Shown in pieces: positions 1 through 6,934 of a DNA stretch of 64,000 bases; position 1 is the first letter of the stretch, and each line of letters opens with the position of its first letter. The notes under the pieces were generated by a model. The model was not told the DNA's origin, searched no databases, and was given only the letters and a program-made list of their open reading frames with translations. Source of the stretch: Bog-532 sp963742865 (lineage in GTDB: Bacteria > Actinomycetota > Actinomycetes > Streptosporangiales > Streptosporangiaceae); the NCBI GenBank assembly GCA_963742865.1, contig CAVUNW010000015.1, forward strand, positions 124,001 through 188,000, read 5' to 3'. Both the position numbers and the translations under genes were made by a program.

Positions 1-672
1 CGGGCCGATACGTCGTTCGACCGGCCCGGCTGGCGGATCGGCGAGCACACCGACCTGGCCCTCGGCACCCGCCGGGCCCGCGCCGCGGCGCTGCTGTCGC
101 TGTCCCTGCCCGGCGGGGCCTACATCTACCAGGGTGAGGAACTCGGCCTCTGGGAGGTCGAGGACATCCCCGCCGAACTGCGGCAGGACCCGATGTGGCC
201 GCGTTCCGGTCACGCTCACCTGGGCCGGGACGGGTGCCGCGTGCCGCTGCCGTGGTCCGGTGACCGGCCGCCGTTCGGCTTCCTGGCCGGCCCCGGCGGC
301 TCGGGCGCCCCCGATGGCACGGGGATCCCCGGCGACGCGGGCGTCCCCCGCACGTGGCTGCCGCAGCCGGACGGCTGGAAGGACCTGACGGTCACCATCC
401 AGCGAAACGATCCCGGCTCGATGCTGTCCCTGTACCGGCACGTGCTGCAGCTCCGGCACCGTGAGGACGCCTTCGCCGGAGAGGATTTCCGCTGGCTGGA
501 GGCCCCCGACGGCGTGCTCTGCTACCGTCGCGGATCCGACGTCACGGTCGTCATCAACACCTCCGCGAGCCCGTTCGGCCTGCCGCCGCACGACAGCATC
601 CTGGCCGCCAGCGCCGAGGTGACCGGCGGGGTCCTGCCGCCGGATACCGGCGTCTGGCTGCGGACCCGCTAG
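1..672 (+). CDS. alpha-glucosidase, glycoside hydrolase family 13 (3' part)
   Basis: The C-terminal 223 residues of a GH13 alpha-glucosidase (oligo-1,6-glucosidase/maltase type), which hydrolyses terminal alpha-glucosidic bonds of short malto-oligosaccharides in the cytoplasm. The gene enters from outside the window and is read in frame 1 from base 1. The family block YQGEELGL near residue 43 is followed by RQDPMWPRSGH and CRVPLPW, which mark this subfamily. The catalytic nucleophile and acid lie upstream of the window. The last third is the small beta-domain. The stop codon sits inside a 27-bp tandem repeat shared with the convergent gene. Family call is secure; substrate is not resolved. 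Confidence 0.9.
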   Translation, partial: RADTSFDRPGWRIGEHTDLALGTRRARAAALLSLSLPGGAYIYQGEELGLWEVEDIPAELRQDPMWPRSGHAHLGRDGCRVPLPWSGDRPPFGFLAGPGGSGAPDGTGIPGDAGVPRTWLPQPDGWKDLTVTIQRNDPGSMLSLYRHVLQLRHREDAFAGEDFRWLEAPDGVLCYRRGSDVTVVINTSASPFGLPPHDSILAASAEVTGGVLPPDTGVWLRTR

Positions 673-715
673 CGATCCCGGCCATCTGGGACCCGCTAGC
701 GATCCCGGCCATCTG
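662..715. repeat. 27-bp tandem repeat, two copies
   Basis: Two adjacent near-identical 27-bp copies (662-688 and 689-715) contain the stop codon of the GH13 gene on the plus strand and the C-terminal codons of the convergent gene on the minus strand. The second copy places a further in-frame TAG downstream. It looks like a slippage duplication at a tail-to-tail junction. Confidence 0.85.
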
Positions 716-1433
716 GGATCCGCACGGTAACCAGCACCGGGAGGTGGTCCGAACCGGCGGTCGGCAGCACGCGGGCCGACGCGTGCACGCCGGCCGAGGC
801 GACACCGTAGTCGATCGCGCGGATCGGCCGCCGCGCCGGGTGCGTCGGCTCGGGCGGGTCCGGGCAGAACGTGGCCCCCGGAAGCACATCCGCCCACGTG
901 GCGGCGGCCGCGTTGAAGTCCCCGCACGCCAGCCAGGGAGGGTCCAGACGCCCCATCAGCGCGGCGAACCGGCTCAGCGCCCGCGCCCGGTCGCCGGAGT
1001 CGCTGGCCGGCAGGTGCGTGCTGACCACCCAGACCCGGGTGCCGCCGAGGCTCACCCGGGCGCAGGCCGCCGTCCGCGGCTCGGACGGCTCGGTGCCCTC
1101 GTACCGCCCCGGCGAGTGAACCTCCCACTGCTGGACGGCGGCGATAGGCAGTCTCGTCAGCAGGGCGTTTCCATAACCCAGGTCCGGGGGAGTGCCGCCG
1201 AACTCCAGCGCCGGGACGAACACCCAGTGGTAACCCAGCCGTTCGCTCATCTCGGCGAGCTGGACCGGGTGGCCCCACGATTCACGCCCCTCGACCAGCG
1301 ACACCACGTCCGGCACGGTCTCGCGAATGAGTCCCTCTACCGCCGCGTGGTTCGGCGCGCCGGAGTCGTCCCGCCACGAATGAATGTTCCAGTGCAGCAT
1401 CCGCAACTGCCCCGCGTCCCCCGGCTGTCCCAC
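696..1433 (-). CDS. endonuclease/exonuclease/phosphatase family protein
   Basis: A 245-residue protein of the EEP (DNase I-like) fold. The family motifs are in order: HWNIHS near residue 15 (metal/substrate Asn), LVEG near residue 46 (Mg-binding Glu), GDFNA near residue 170, and SDHLPV near residue 229 with the catalytic Asp-His pair. These enzymes cut phosphodiester bonds in nucleic acids or phosphoinositides; the substrate cannot be read from sequence. There is no clear signal peptide, so it is probably cytoplasmic. Its last codons run into the 27-bp repeat shared with the GH13 gene. Confidence 0.85.
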   Translation of the reverse strand: MGQPGDAGQLRMLHWNIHSWRDDSGAPNHAAVEGLIRETVPDVVSLVEGRESWGHPVQLAEMSERLGYHWVFVPALEFGGTPPDLGYGNALLTRLPIAAVQQWEVHSPGRYEGTEPSEPRTAACARVSLGGTRVWVVSTHLPASDSGDRARALSRFAALMGRLDPPWLACGDFNAAAATWADVLPGATFCPDPPEPTHPARRPIRAIDYGVASAGVHASARVLPTAGSDHLPVLVTVRIPDGRDR

Positions 1434-1498
1434 CCCGGCAGCCTAGCGGGCACCTGCCAGCGGATCTCGGGCGCGTTTCAGTCGTATCGGGGTCTATG

Positions 1499-1521
1499 CA
1501 GTACGCACAGTACATGCAGTA
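1499..1521. promoter_or_regulatory. three phased CAGTA boxes upstream of the RHH-like gene
   Basis: The pentamer CAGTA occurs at 1499-1503, 1508-1512 and 1517-1521, exactly 9 bp apart, ending 10 bases before the ATG of the ribbon-helix-helix-like gene. Short phased direct repeats are the usual operator form for tandem-binding RHH repressors, so autoregulation is a reasonable inference. Confidence 0.5.
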
Positions 1522-1531
1522 AATTCGGCTC

Positions 1532-1795
1532 ATGCCCTATGGCCCACCTCCCTGGCAGGGCAGCCCTAAGCCCGCCCGGGAGCCCCGCACCAAGCGCGTC
1601 CAGATCACCGTCGACCTGGCCCCGGACGACTATCAGGTTCTGAACCTCTGGCTAGCCAGGGCCAGCGTGGAACTCGATCAGCCGATCAGGACGATGACCC
1701 TGGCCCGCGGGATCAGGGCCATGATCCGGGCGACTGCGGCCGATGACGCGGTTAGCGACGTCGTGCTCGACCTCCTGCGCAAAGACCAGACCTGA
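1532..1795 (+). CDS. small ribbon-helix-helix-like protein
   Basis: An 87-residue basic protein with a proline-rich first 20 residues. It then has the stretch RVQITVDLAPDDYQVLNLWL (residues 23-42): a beta-strand followed by a helix, the typical start of an RHH DNA-binding fold. A second helical part ends at the C-terminus. Such proteins repress plasmid-partition, toxin-antitoxin or conjugative-element genes as dimers. No toxin or ParA-like partner lies next to it. The RHH assignment rests on pattern, not on a search. The CAGTA boxes directly upstream fit an autoregulator. Confidence 0.6.
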   Translation: MPYGPPPWQGSPKPAREPRTKRVQITVDLAPDDYQVLNLWLARASVELDQPIRTMTLARGIRAMIRATAADDAVSDVVLDLLRKDQT

Positions 1796-2389
1796 AAAAC
1801 GCCCCCGCTCCGGGCCCGTGAATGGCGGGTCCGCAGGCTCGGGACTGGTCACGAGCACCCCCAGGCCGGGGACGGCACCGCCCGCACTCGTCCCCGCCGC
1901 GCACCGGCCACGGCAGCGACCACAAGGAATGGCCGCCCGCCCGGCCCACTCGCGCGCTCGGCCACCTCTGCGCGTCCGGGCGCCGGCGTGCAGATGCCTG
2001 TAACCATTCCGTCACACGTGGCGCTCAACGGCCACAAATTACTACGCAGAGTACCCAAATCCGGTCAATTCTGTCATATTGTGACGTAGCTAACGTCCCG
2101 CGGAGCGTGGCCCGCTCCGCGCAGCAAACATGCACGTAGAAGGCGAAATTCGAGCCGGCGATCACATCGGCATTGATCCGGTCATAGCGTCATTTTCTGC
2201 GCTTTTGGCTGCATCCTGGGCTGAATCTCGGCATAGTGGCGGTTTCCAGCACCCAGCGTGCACAAACCCGTCGCCCTGACCCCGCGACACGTTTGCACGC
2301 CGATGCCCTGGCCGCCACTGTCGCTGGCGGCGGGCATGTGCCCATGGGTGGAAGCCGAGCACATCCTGTGCACGACCGAAGGGTCCATC
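1796..2389. other. 594-bp gap with no convincing gene
   Basis: No reading frame here has convincing coding character. The left half is very GC-rich; the part from about 2000 to 2240 is less so and contains the 2099-2121 hairpin. It probably holds the promoter and leader of the secreted transglycosylase-like gene. I see no tRNA or riboswitch I can name. Confidence 0.5.
2099..2121. other. 9-bp stem hairpin
   Basis: A perfect inverted repeat, CGCGGAGCG (2099-2107) and CGCTCCGCG (2113-2121), around a TGGCC loop. No T-run follows, so it may be a leader-RNA structure or a protein-binding site more than an intrinsic terminator. Confidence 0.45.
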
Positions 2390-2845
2390 TTGGCGAGCAA
2401 GAGGACACCCAACCGCAAGTCCTCCACACTCACCATCGCCGTAGCCGCCATCGCCTCAGGCGCCGCGGCCACCGTGGCCGGCGCAACCGGGCCAGCCCCC
2501 GCTGCCGCCCCCGCCCATGTGACCAGCGCCGACTCCAGCCCACCGGCAGTCGCCGTGCTGGCCGCTGCCACTAAGCCCGCCGCGCTCTACAGCTTCGGCG
2601 CGCTCGAACACCTCTGGATGGCCGCAGGCGGCAGCGCCCGCCGCGCCGCGCACGCCGCCTGCATCGCCGAGCACGAATCAGGCGGCAACGCCCGCGCCAT
2701 CAGCCGGACCAATGACTGGGGCCTGTGGCAGATCCATAACGGCGGCCCCCGCATGCTCAACCCGGCCGCCAACGCGGCGACCGCCGTCCGCATGTCACAC
2801 AACGGCACCAACTGGTCAGCGTGGACGACCCGGAGAATGTGCTAA
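2390..2845 (+). CDS. secreted lysozyme-like/transglycosylase-like protein
   Basis: About 151 residues from a TTG start at 2390, chosen because GAAGGG lies about 7 bases upstream and the product then begins with a clear signal peptide (positively charged ASKRTPNRK, then an Ala-rich hydrophobic core). The mature part contains AACIAEHESGGN, WGLWQIHNG and NWSAW, the pattern of the soluble lytic transglycosylase/lysozyme-like fold in which the Glu of AEHESGG is catalytic. It should act on peptidoglycan outside the membrane. The frame is open further upstream to an ATG at 2258, but that extension lacks a signal peptide at its end. Such enzymes are common in actinobacterial conjugative elements and in spore or cell-wall remodelling. 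Confidence 0.75.
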   Translation: MASKRTPNRKSSTLTIAVAAIASGAAATVAGATGPAPAAAPAHVTSADSSPPAVAVLAAATKPAALYSFGALEHLWMAAGGSARRAAHAACIAEHESGGNARAISRTNDWGLWQIHNGGPRMLNPAANAATAVRMSHNGTNWSAWTTRRMC

Positions 2846-2900
2846 CACAACGGCTTTCTTGCCATTCGGCTGTCCAGAACAGAAGGAAACCACCGCCACG

Positions 2901-2930
2901 GCGGCCCCGGGGATCTATCCCCGGGGCCGC
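2901..2930 (+). terminator. strong hairpin, terminator-like
   Basis: A perfect 14-bp inverted repeat (2901-2914 and 2917-2930, two-base loop) rich in GGCCCCGGGG, 55 bases after the transglycosylase-like stop codon. Actinobacterial terminators often lack a U-tract, as here. It could serve either direction, because the next gene is on the minus strand. Confidence 0.65.
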
Positions 2931-3162
2931 CCCCTCACGCTCTGCACCTGTGGGCATTCTTCACGCCCTCGATGCCACGCCACTTTGTACAGCAGCACCG
3001 TGTCAGGGTTTACGCGTCTCCCTATACTGCGGAAACCGACGCCGTAGACGGCCATCCTGCCCGCCAACCCGCGAAGATCCGTGCTCAGGTGCCGCAGACG
3101 CCTTAATCGTCGCCAGGGCCACGAAAGGTGCGGCGGACAGGCGGGCGCAGGGGAGTGGCCGG

Positions 3163-3417
3163 CTAGCGTTTGGGCTCGATGACGTAGGTGCCGCGGCCCT
3201 GGACACTGACGATCAGGCCGCGCTCGCGCAGTTCCTTCATGGCCCGGCGGATGGTCAGGTAGGCCACGCCCCAGTTGTCCGCCATGGCGCGTTCGGCCGG
3301 CAGGCGGTGACCCGGTTGCCACGACCCGTCTTCGATGTGGGCCGCCACCCAGTCGGCGATCTGCATATAGATCGGCACCGGGCCCTCGTGCACGACGTCG
3401 GGGCCATGATCATCCAC
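3163..3417 (-). CDS. short GntR-family transcriptional regulator
   Basis: An 84-residue protein that is almost only a GntR winged helix-turn-helix: PIYMQIADWVAAHI near residue 14, LPAERAMADNWGV near residue 39 and VQGRGTYVIEP at the end. It lacks the usual effector-binding domain. Stand-alone GntR domains of this size are frequent in actinobacterial plasmids and integrative elements (KorA-like) and next to regulators of morphogenesis. It reads away from the methyltransferase gene, and the 116-bp region upstream of it carries two CGCATGTA boxes. Confidence 0.8.
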   Translation of the reverse strand: MDDHGPDVVHEGPVPIYMQIADWVAAHIEDGSWQPGHRLPAERAMADNWGVAYLTIRRAMKELRERGLIVSVQGRGTYVIEPKR

Positions 3418-3453
3418 GAGAACTAACCGTAAGGCACCGTTGACCTGCGACTA

Positions 3454-3481
3454 CGCATGTAAGGCTTCACACGCGCATGTA
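3454..3481. promoter_or_regulatory. paired CGCATGTA boxes upstream of the GntR gene
   Basis: CGCATGTA occurs at 3454-3461 and 3474-3481, 20 bp apart (two helical turns), in the gap between the GntR gene and the methyltransferase frame. A TATATA element follows at about 3486. It is a candidate operator for the adjacent GntR protein; this is inferred from spacing and position only. Confidence 0.4.
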
Positions 3482-3686
3482 TTGCTATATAGGATGGAAG
3501 CCGTCACCCAGCGTGTAATCGGAACCCGTCCCCGTGTTAACGCGATTGGTCGTCCGCCATGACTTTAGAAACGTCCCGGGGAAGGCCGGGAAGGGCCGTC
3601 CACCTCGCCCTCACCACGGCCCGCACAAGGCCCGTCCATCTAGCCCTTTCCCTCACCCCGGCCCGCACGCGGAGGCAGCGCCCGTG

Positions 3687-4727
3687 ATGGAACCGCACCT
3701 GCGCGTATTCGGCAACATCGAAACGCTCCAGGCCGACTTTCCCGGCTTCGTGATCTGGGGCGAGACCATCCGGGGCCGGTTCACCTACGTCGCCCAGGCG
3801 CTCGACGGGCAAACCAACCCGCACGTGGTCACCTCCACCAGCCTGGACCGGCTGCGCTCACGTCTGGAGGAGCCGGTCGCGGCGTCCGACCCCGCCAAGC
3901 CGAACGTCGCGCGCATCTACGACTACCTCCTCGGGGGCACGGTCAACTTCCCCGCCGACCGCGACGAGGCGGCCCGGCTGCTGGCCGAGGACCCGCGGCT
4001 GCCCGAGCTCGCGCGGGACAACCGCGCCTTCCTCACCCGGGCGGTCAGGTACGTGGCAGACCGCGGCGTCTGCCAGTTCATCGATGTCGGCGCGGGCCTG
4101 CCGACCAGCCCGAGTACGCATGAGACGGCCGAGACCGTGCTGCCGGGCGCCCGCGTCGCCTACGTGGACAACGATCCCGTCGTGGTCTCGCACGCCCGTG
4201 GCCTGGTCCCGCGCAGCGCGCGGATCGTCGCGGTGCCGGGCGACCTGCGGGACCCGGCGGAGATCCTCGCCGATCCGGCCCTGACCAGCCTCATTGACCT
4301 GGCCCAGCCGGTCTGTGTCCTGCTGGTGGCCGTGCTGCACTTCCTGGACGCCGCGACGGCCCGCCGCGCGACCGCGACGTTCACCGGGGCCATGGCGCCG
4401 GGCAGCTACCTGGTGGTGTCCGCGGGGCAGGCAGCGGCCGGAAGGGTCACCCGGCTGCGCCGCGCCTATACGGCCGCCCGGTTGCATCACCACGGCCGGT
4501 CCGAGATTGAAGGCTTCTTTGCCGAGCTGGACTTGCTGCCGCCCGGACTCACCGACGCCCGCTCCTGGCCCGGCCCAGGCGGGCCTTCCGCGTCCGCCGG
4601 GCCTTCCGCGTCCGCCGGGCCTTCCGCGTCCGCCGGGCCTTCCGCGTCCATAGCGCCGGCCGACCCGGACGGTGCGTCCCGCGACGCTACCGTCCTCTGC
4701 GGGGTCGGCCGCAAACCGGCCCCGTAA
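3687..4727 (+). CDS. SAM-dependent methyltransferase, SAV_2177/DUF574 family, with N-terminal extra domain
   Basis: A 346-residue protein. Residues from about 70 on match the actinobacterial SAV_2177 family (Methyltransf_19): PNVARIYDYLLGG, NRAFLTRAVRYV, QFIDVGAGLPT (SAM-binding loop), VAYVDNDPVVVSHA and VLLVAVLHF. The reaction substrate of this large family is unknown. The first 65 residues (TLQADFPGFVIWGE to STSLDRLRSRL) resemble the separate small actinobacterial proteins often found beside regulators, so this looks like a fusion. The start at ATG 3687 follows GGAGG at 3671; the frame is open upstream to 3534. The tail carries four GPSASA repeats. Confidence 0.8.
   Translation: MEPHLRVFGNIETLQADFPGFVIWGETIRGRFTYVAQALDGQTNPHVVTSTSLDRLRSRLEEPVAASDPAKPNVARIYDYLLGGTVNFPADRDEAARLLAEDPRLPELARDNRAFLTRAVRYVADRGVCQFIDVGAGLPTSPSTHETAETVLPGARVAYVDNDPVVVSHARGLVPRSARIVAVPGDLRDPAEILADPALTSLIDLAQPVCVLLVAVLHFLDAATARRATATFTGAMAPGSYLVVSAGQAAAGRVTRLRRAYTAARLHHHGRSEIEGFFAELDLLPPGLTDARSWPGPGGPSASAGPSASAGPSASAGPSASIAPADPDGASRDATVLCGVGRKPAP
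4581..4652 (+). repeat. 18-bp tandem repeat, four copies, in the methyltransferase tail
   Basis: Four head-to-tail 18-bp units (4581-4598, 4599-4616, 4617-4634, 4635-4652) encode repeated GPSASA. The last copy diverges in its final three bases. The unit is a multiple of three, so copy number can vary without breaking the frame. It lies in a low-complexity tail after the methyltransferase fold. Confidence 0.9.
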
Positions 4728-4733
4728 CCCGCG

Positions 4734-4769
4734 CGGGAAACTGCCGCAAACCGCACGGGAAACTGCCGC
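4734..4769. promoter_or_regulatory. paired 14-bp direct repeats upstream of the GntR/ABC operon
   Basis: CGGGAAACTGCCGC occurs at 4734-4747 and 4756-4769, 22 bp apart (about two helical turns), ending six bases before the -35 element of the downstream promoter. It is a likely regulator binding site; the GntR protein of the operon is the obvious candidate. Confidence 0.5.
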
Positions 4770-4775
4770 GCGAGC

Positions 4776-4803
4776 TTGACGGCGGCACCATCCGCTGTAA
4801 TCT
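4776..4803 (+). promoter_or_regulatory. housekeeping-type promoter of the GntR/ABC operon, probably leaderless
   Basis: TTGACG (4776-4781), a 16-bp spacer and TAATCT (4798-4803) form a good sigma-70-type promoter. Transcription would start about seven bases later, at or next to the ATG at 4810, and there is no Shine-Dalgarno sequence. The message is therefore probably leaderless. Confidence 0.6.
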
Positions 4804-4809
4804 TGTCTT

Positions 4810-5319
4810 ATGGTAATAGATAAAGGGAACAGCGCACCGGGTGGCGGTCCGGCGGCGGGGGCGCGCGGACCAGCGTCACCGATCGAGTTCCGGCTGGACG
4901 CGGCCTCCGGCGTGCCGACCTACCTGCAGCTTGTCCAGCAGGTGGAGCACGCCCTGCGGCTGGGGTACCTCAAGCCCGGCGATCAGCTGCCCAAGGTCCG
5001 GGACGTGGTCGCCTCGCTGGCCATCAACCCGAACACGGTGCTAAAGGCCTATCGCGAGCTGGAGACCAAGGGCCTGGCGGCCGGCCGGCCCGGCCAGGGC
5101 ACGTTCATCCAGGCCACCTTGAGCCAGGTCGCGCTGCCCGAGCTGACCGCGCTGCGCCGGCCCCTGCTCGGCTGGCTTGCGTCCGCTGACGCGGCCGGGC
5201 TGGACGAGGACGGGATTGTCGCCCTGTTCACCAGCGTGCTGCGGGATTTCTTTGAACGCCAGGGCGGCTCGGCCGACCGCCACGGCGCAGCAAACGGCGA
5301 AACGGAGGGCGTCGCATGA
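4810..5319 (+). CDS. GntR-family regulator, YtrA subfamily
   Basis: A 169-residue GntR protein. The winged helix spans about residues 25-95, with GVPTYLQLVQQVEHALRLGY, LPKVRDVVASLAINPNTVLK (recognition helix) and GRPGQGTFI. The short helical C-terminus is typical of the YtrA subfamily, which represses an adjacent ABC transporter operon. Its last four bases overlap the ATG of the ATPase gene, so the two are cotranscribed and probably translationally coupled. The promoter just upstream overlaps candidate operators, as expected for autoregulation. Members of the group often respond to cell-wall-active compounds; no ligand can be read here. Confidence 0.88.
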   Translation: MVIDKGNSAPGGGPAAGARGPASPIEFRLDAASGVPTYLQLVQQVEHALRLGYLKPGDQLPKVRDVVASLAINPNTVLKAYRELETKGLAAGRPGQGTFIQATLSQVALPELTALRRPLLGWLASADAAGLDEDGIVALFTSVLRDFFERQGGSADRHGAANGETEGVA

Positions 5320-5954
5320 ACGTCATCGAAACCAGCGGCCTGGGCAAGCGCTACGGCCATACCTGGGCACTGCGCGATTGCACGCTGGCGGTCCCCGCTG
5401 GGCAGCTGGCCGCGCTCGTCGGCCCCAACGGCGCAGGCAAGACCACCCTCATGCACATGTCGGTTGGCCTGACCATCCCCACCACCGGTACCGCCATCGT
5501 GCTCGGCGATCAGGCCGCCGGCTCGCCGCCGGCGCTGGACGGCATCGCGTTCGTCGCACAGGACGCGCCGGTGTACAAGAACATGTCTGCCGGGGACATG
5601 CTGCACCTGACCCGGAACCTGAACCGGCGTTTTGACCAGCGTTATGCGGGGGCCCGGCTGGCTGACGACCTGCGCGCCAGCCACCGCGTGCTGACCGGCC
5701 CCGCCGCCGAGGCGGACTCCTGCGCCGGGCAGTTCCGCGTCGTTCAGGACCGGCGCGCCGGGGCACAGGCCCACCTGCTGGTCAGGACCAGGACCGGGGC
5801 TAACGGGACGGCCGATCCGGTGCCGCCCGGCTGGGAGGCGCACCCGGTCAGCCTGGAGGAACTCGTGCTGGCGTACCTGCGCGCACCGGGTGCCGGGGTG
5901 CTGCCTGGTCTTTCACTCGCCCAGAACACCGAGCCAACGAAGGTGACGAGATGA
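5316..5954 (+). CDS. ABC transporter ATP-binding protein with internal deletion
   Basis: 212 residues, against about 300 for homologues. The first half is normal: Walker A GPNGAGKTT near residue 37 and the Q-loop region FVAQDAP near residue 84. After NRRFDQRYAGARL (about residue 110) the protein jumps to ADDLRASHRVLTGPA, which in this family lies after the ATPase core. The ABC signature (LSGGQ), Walker B and switch His are therefore missing, about 90 residues lost without breaking the frame. As written it cannot hydrolyse ATP. Either a real in-frame deletion or an assembly collapse explains this. It overlaps the permease gene by four bases. Confidence 0.85.
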   Translation: MNVIETSGLGKRYGHTWALRDCTLAVPAGQLAALVGPNGAGKTTLMHMSVGLTIPTTGTAIVLGDQAAGSPPALDGIAFVAQDAPVYKNMSAGDMLHLTRNLNRRFDQRYAGARLADDLRASHRVLTGPAAEADSCAGQFRVVQDRRAGAQAHLLVRTRTGANGTADPVPPGWEAHPVSLEELVLAYLRAPGAGVLPGLSLAQNTEPTKVTR

Positions 5955-6882
5955 CCGTGCTGACCATGCCCGCGCAGCCGGGCCAGGACATCACCCTGCG
6001 GCCGGTGCCGTGGCGCCGGATGGCGTGGGTCACCTGGCGACAGCACCGGCCCACGCTGATCAGCGTGCCCGCGATTCTCGGCGCAGTGGCCGTGTTCCTG
6101 CTGATCGCGGGGCTGAAGATTCACCACGACTACGCGATCCTGACCGCCTGCCACCCGGCGAGCTCGAGCGCCTGCCAGCACCTGAACAGCGGCTTCAACA
6201 GCACCGACTGGCCGATGGCGAATACCGTTCTCATCCTGCTGAACCTTGCGCCGGTGCTGATCGGGGCGTTCGCAGGCGCCCCGGTGCTGGCCCGGGAGCT
6301 GGAGACCGGCACCTACCGGTACGCCTGGACCCAGGGCTTCGGCCGGGAGCGGTGGACCATCGCCAAGCTCGTGCTGATCGGGGTTACGGTCTCCGCCGCG
6401 GCCGGGGCGTTCAGCCAGGTGTTCGCCTGGTTCTTCCAGCCGTTCCTGCGGCAAGAGGACCTGACGGTACTGGCCGCGACCGTGTTCGGCACGCGCGGGA
6501 TCGCGTTCGCCGCCTGGACCCTGGTTGCCTTCGCCGTCGGCGCGTTCGCCGGCATGCTCATCCGCCGGATCGTCCCGGCCATGGCCGCCACCCTGGCTGT
6601 CTACTTCGGGCTCGCCTTGGCGACCTGGCTGTTCCTGCGCAAGCACTACCCGCTGGCGCTGGTCACCAGCAATCCCAACATCAACTCGAGCGGTCCCCTC
6701 AACGTCAATACCCCGTGGGTCCTGAGCACGTGGGTCCACCGGGCACGGCCACACCATATGGACGAGGTACATTCCGGTCAGCCGGTTCTGGCCCATGCAG
6801 TTCGTCGAGGCCCTGGCTGCTGGCGCTGTCGGTGCTCCTGGGCGCCGCGACCGTCTGGCTGGTCCGCCGGCGCGCCGCCTGA
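5951..6882 (+). CDS. ABC transporter permease, frameshifted near the 3' end
   Basis: A membrane protein of the ABC-2-like permease type that pairs with YtrA-regulated ATPases. Visible segments are a first TM at about residues 40-55, a second around ANTVLILLNLAPVLIGAFAG, the cytoplasmic motif LARELETGTYRYAWTQG, then TMs around residues 145-165, 185-210 and 220-235. The frame changes near 6735-6755 and again near 6812, where the expected ending (YIPVSRFWPMQFVEA, then WLLALSVLLGAATVWLVRR) continues in two other frames. The natural stop is the TGA at 6880-6882. Without correction the first frame reads wrongly on to 6955. Confidence 0.8.
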
Positions 6883-6934
6883 AGCGCCCCCAACTGCCCG
6901 GCCACCGTCCGCCGCGGGCTGGGCCGCGACCCGA

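Noticed and set aside
744..1643. Long plus-strand frame opposite the endonuclease/exonuclease/phosphatase gene
   Set aside because: High-GC antisense shadow; composition dominated by Arg, Gly and Pro without motifs. The same applies to the long frames opposite egtB, egtA, uvrA, wecB and wecC.
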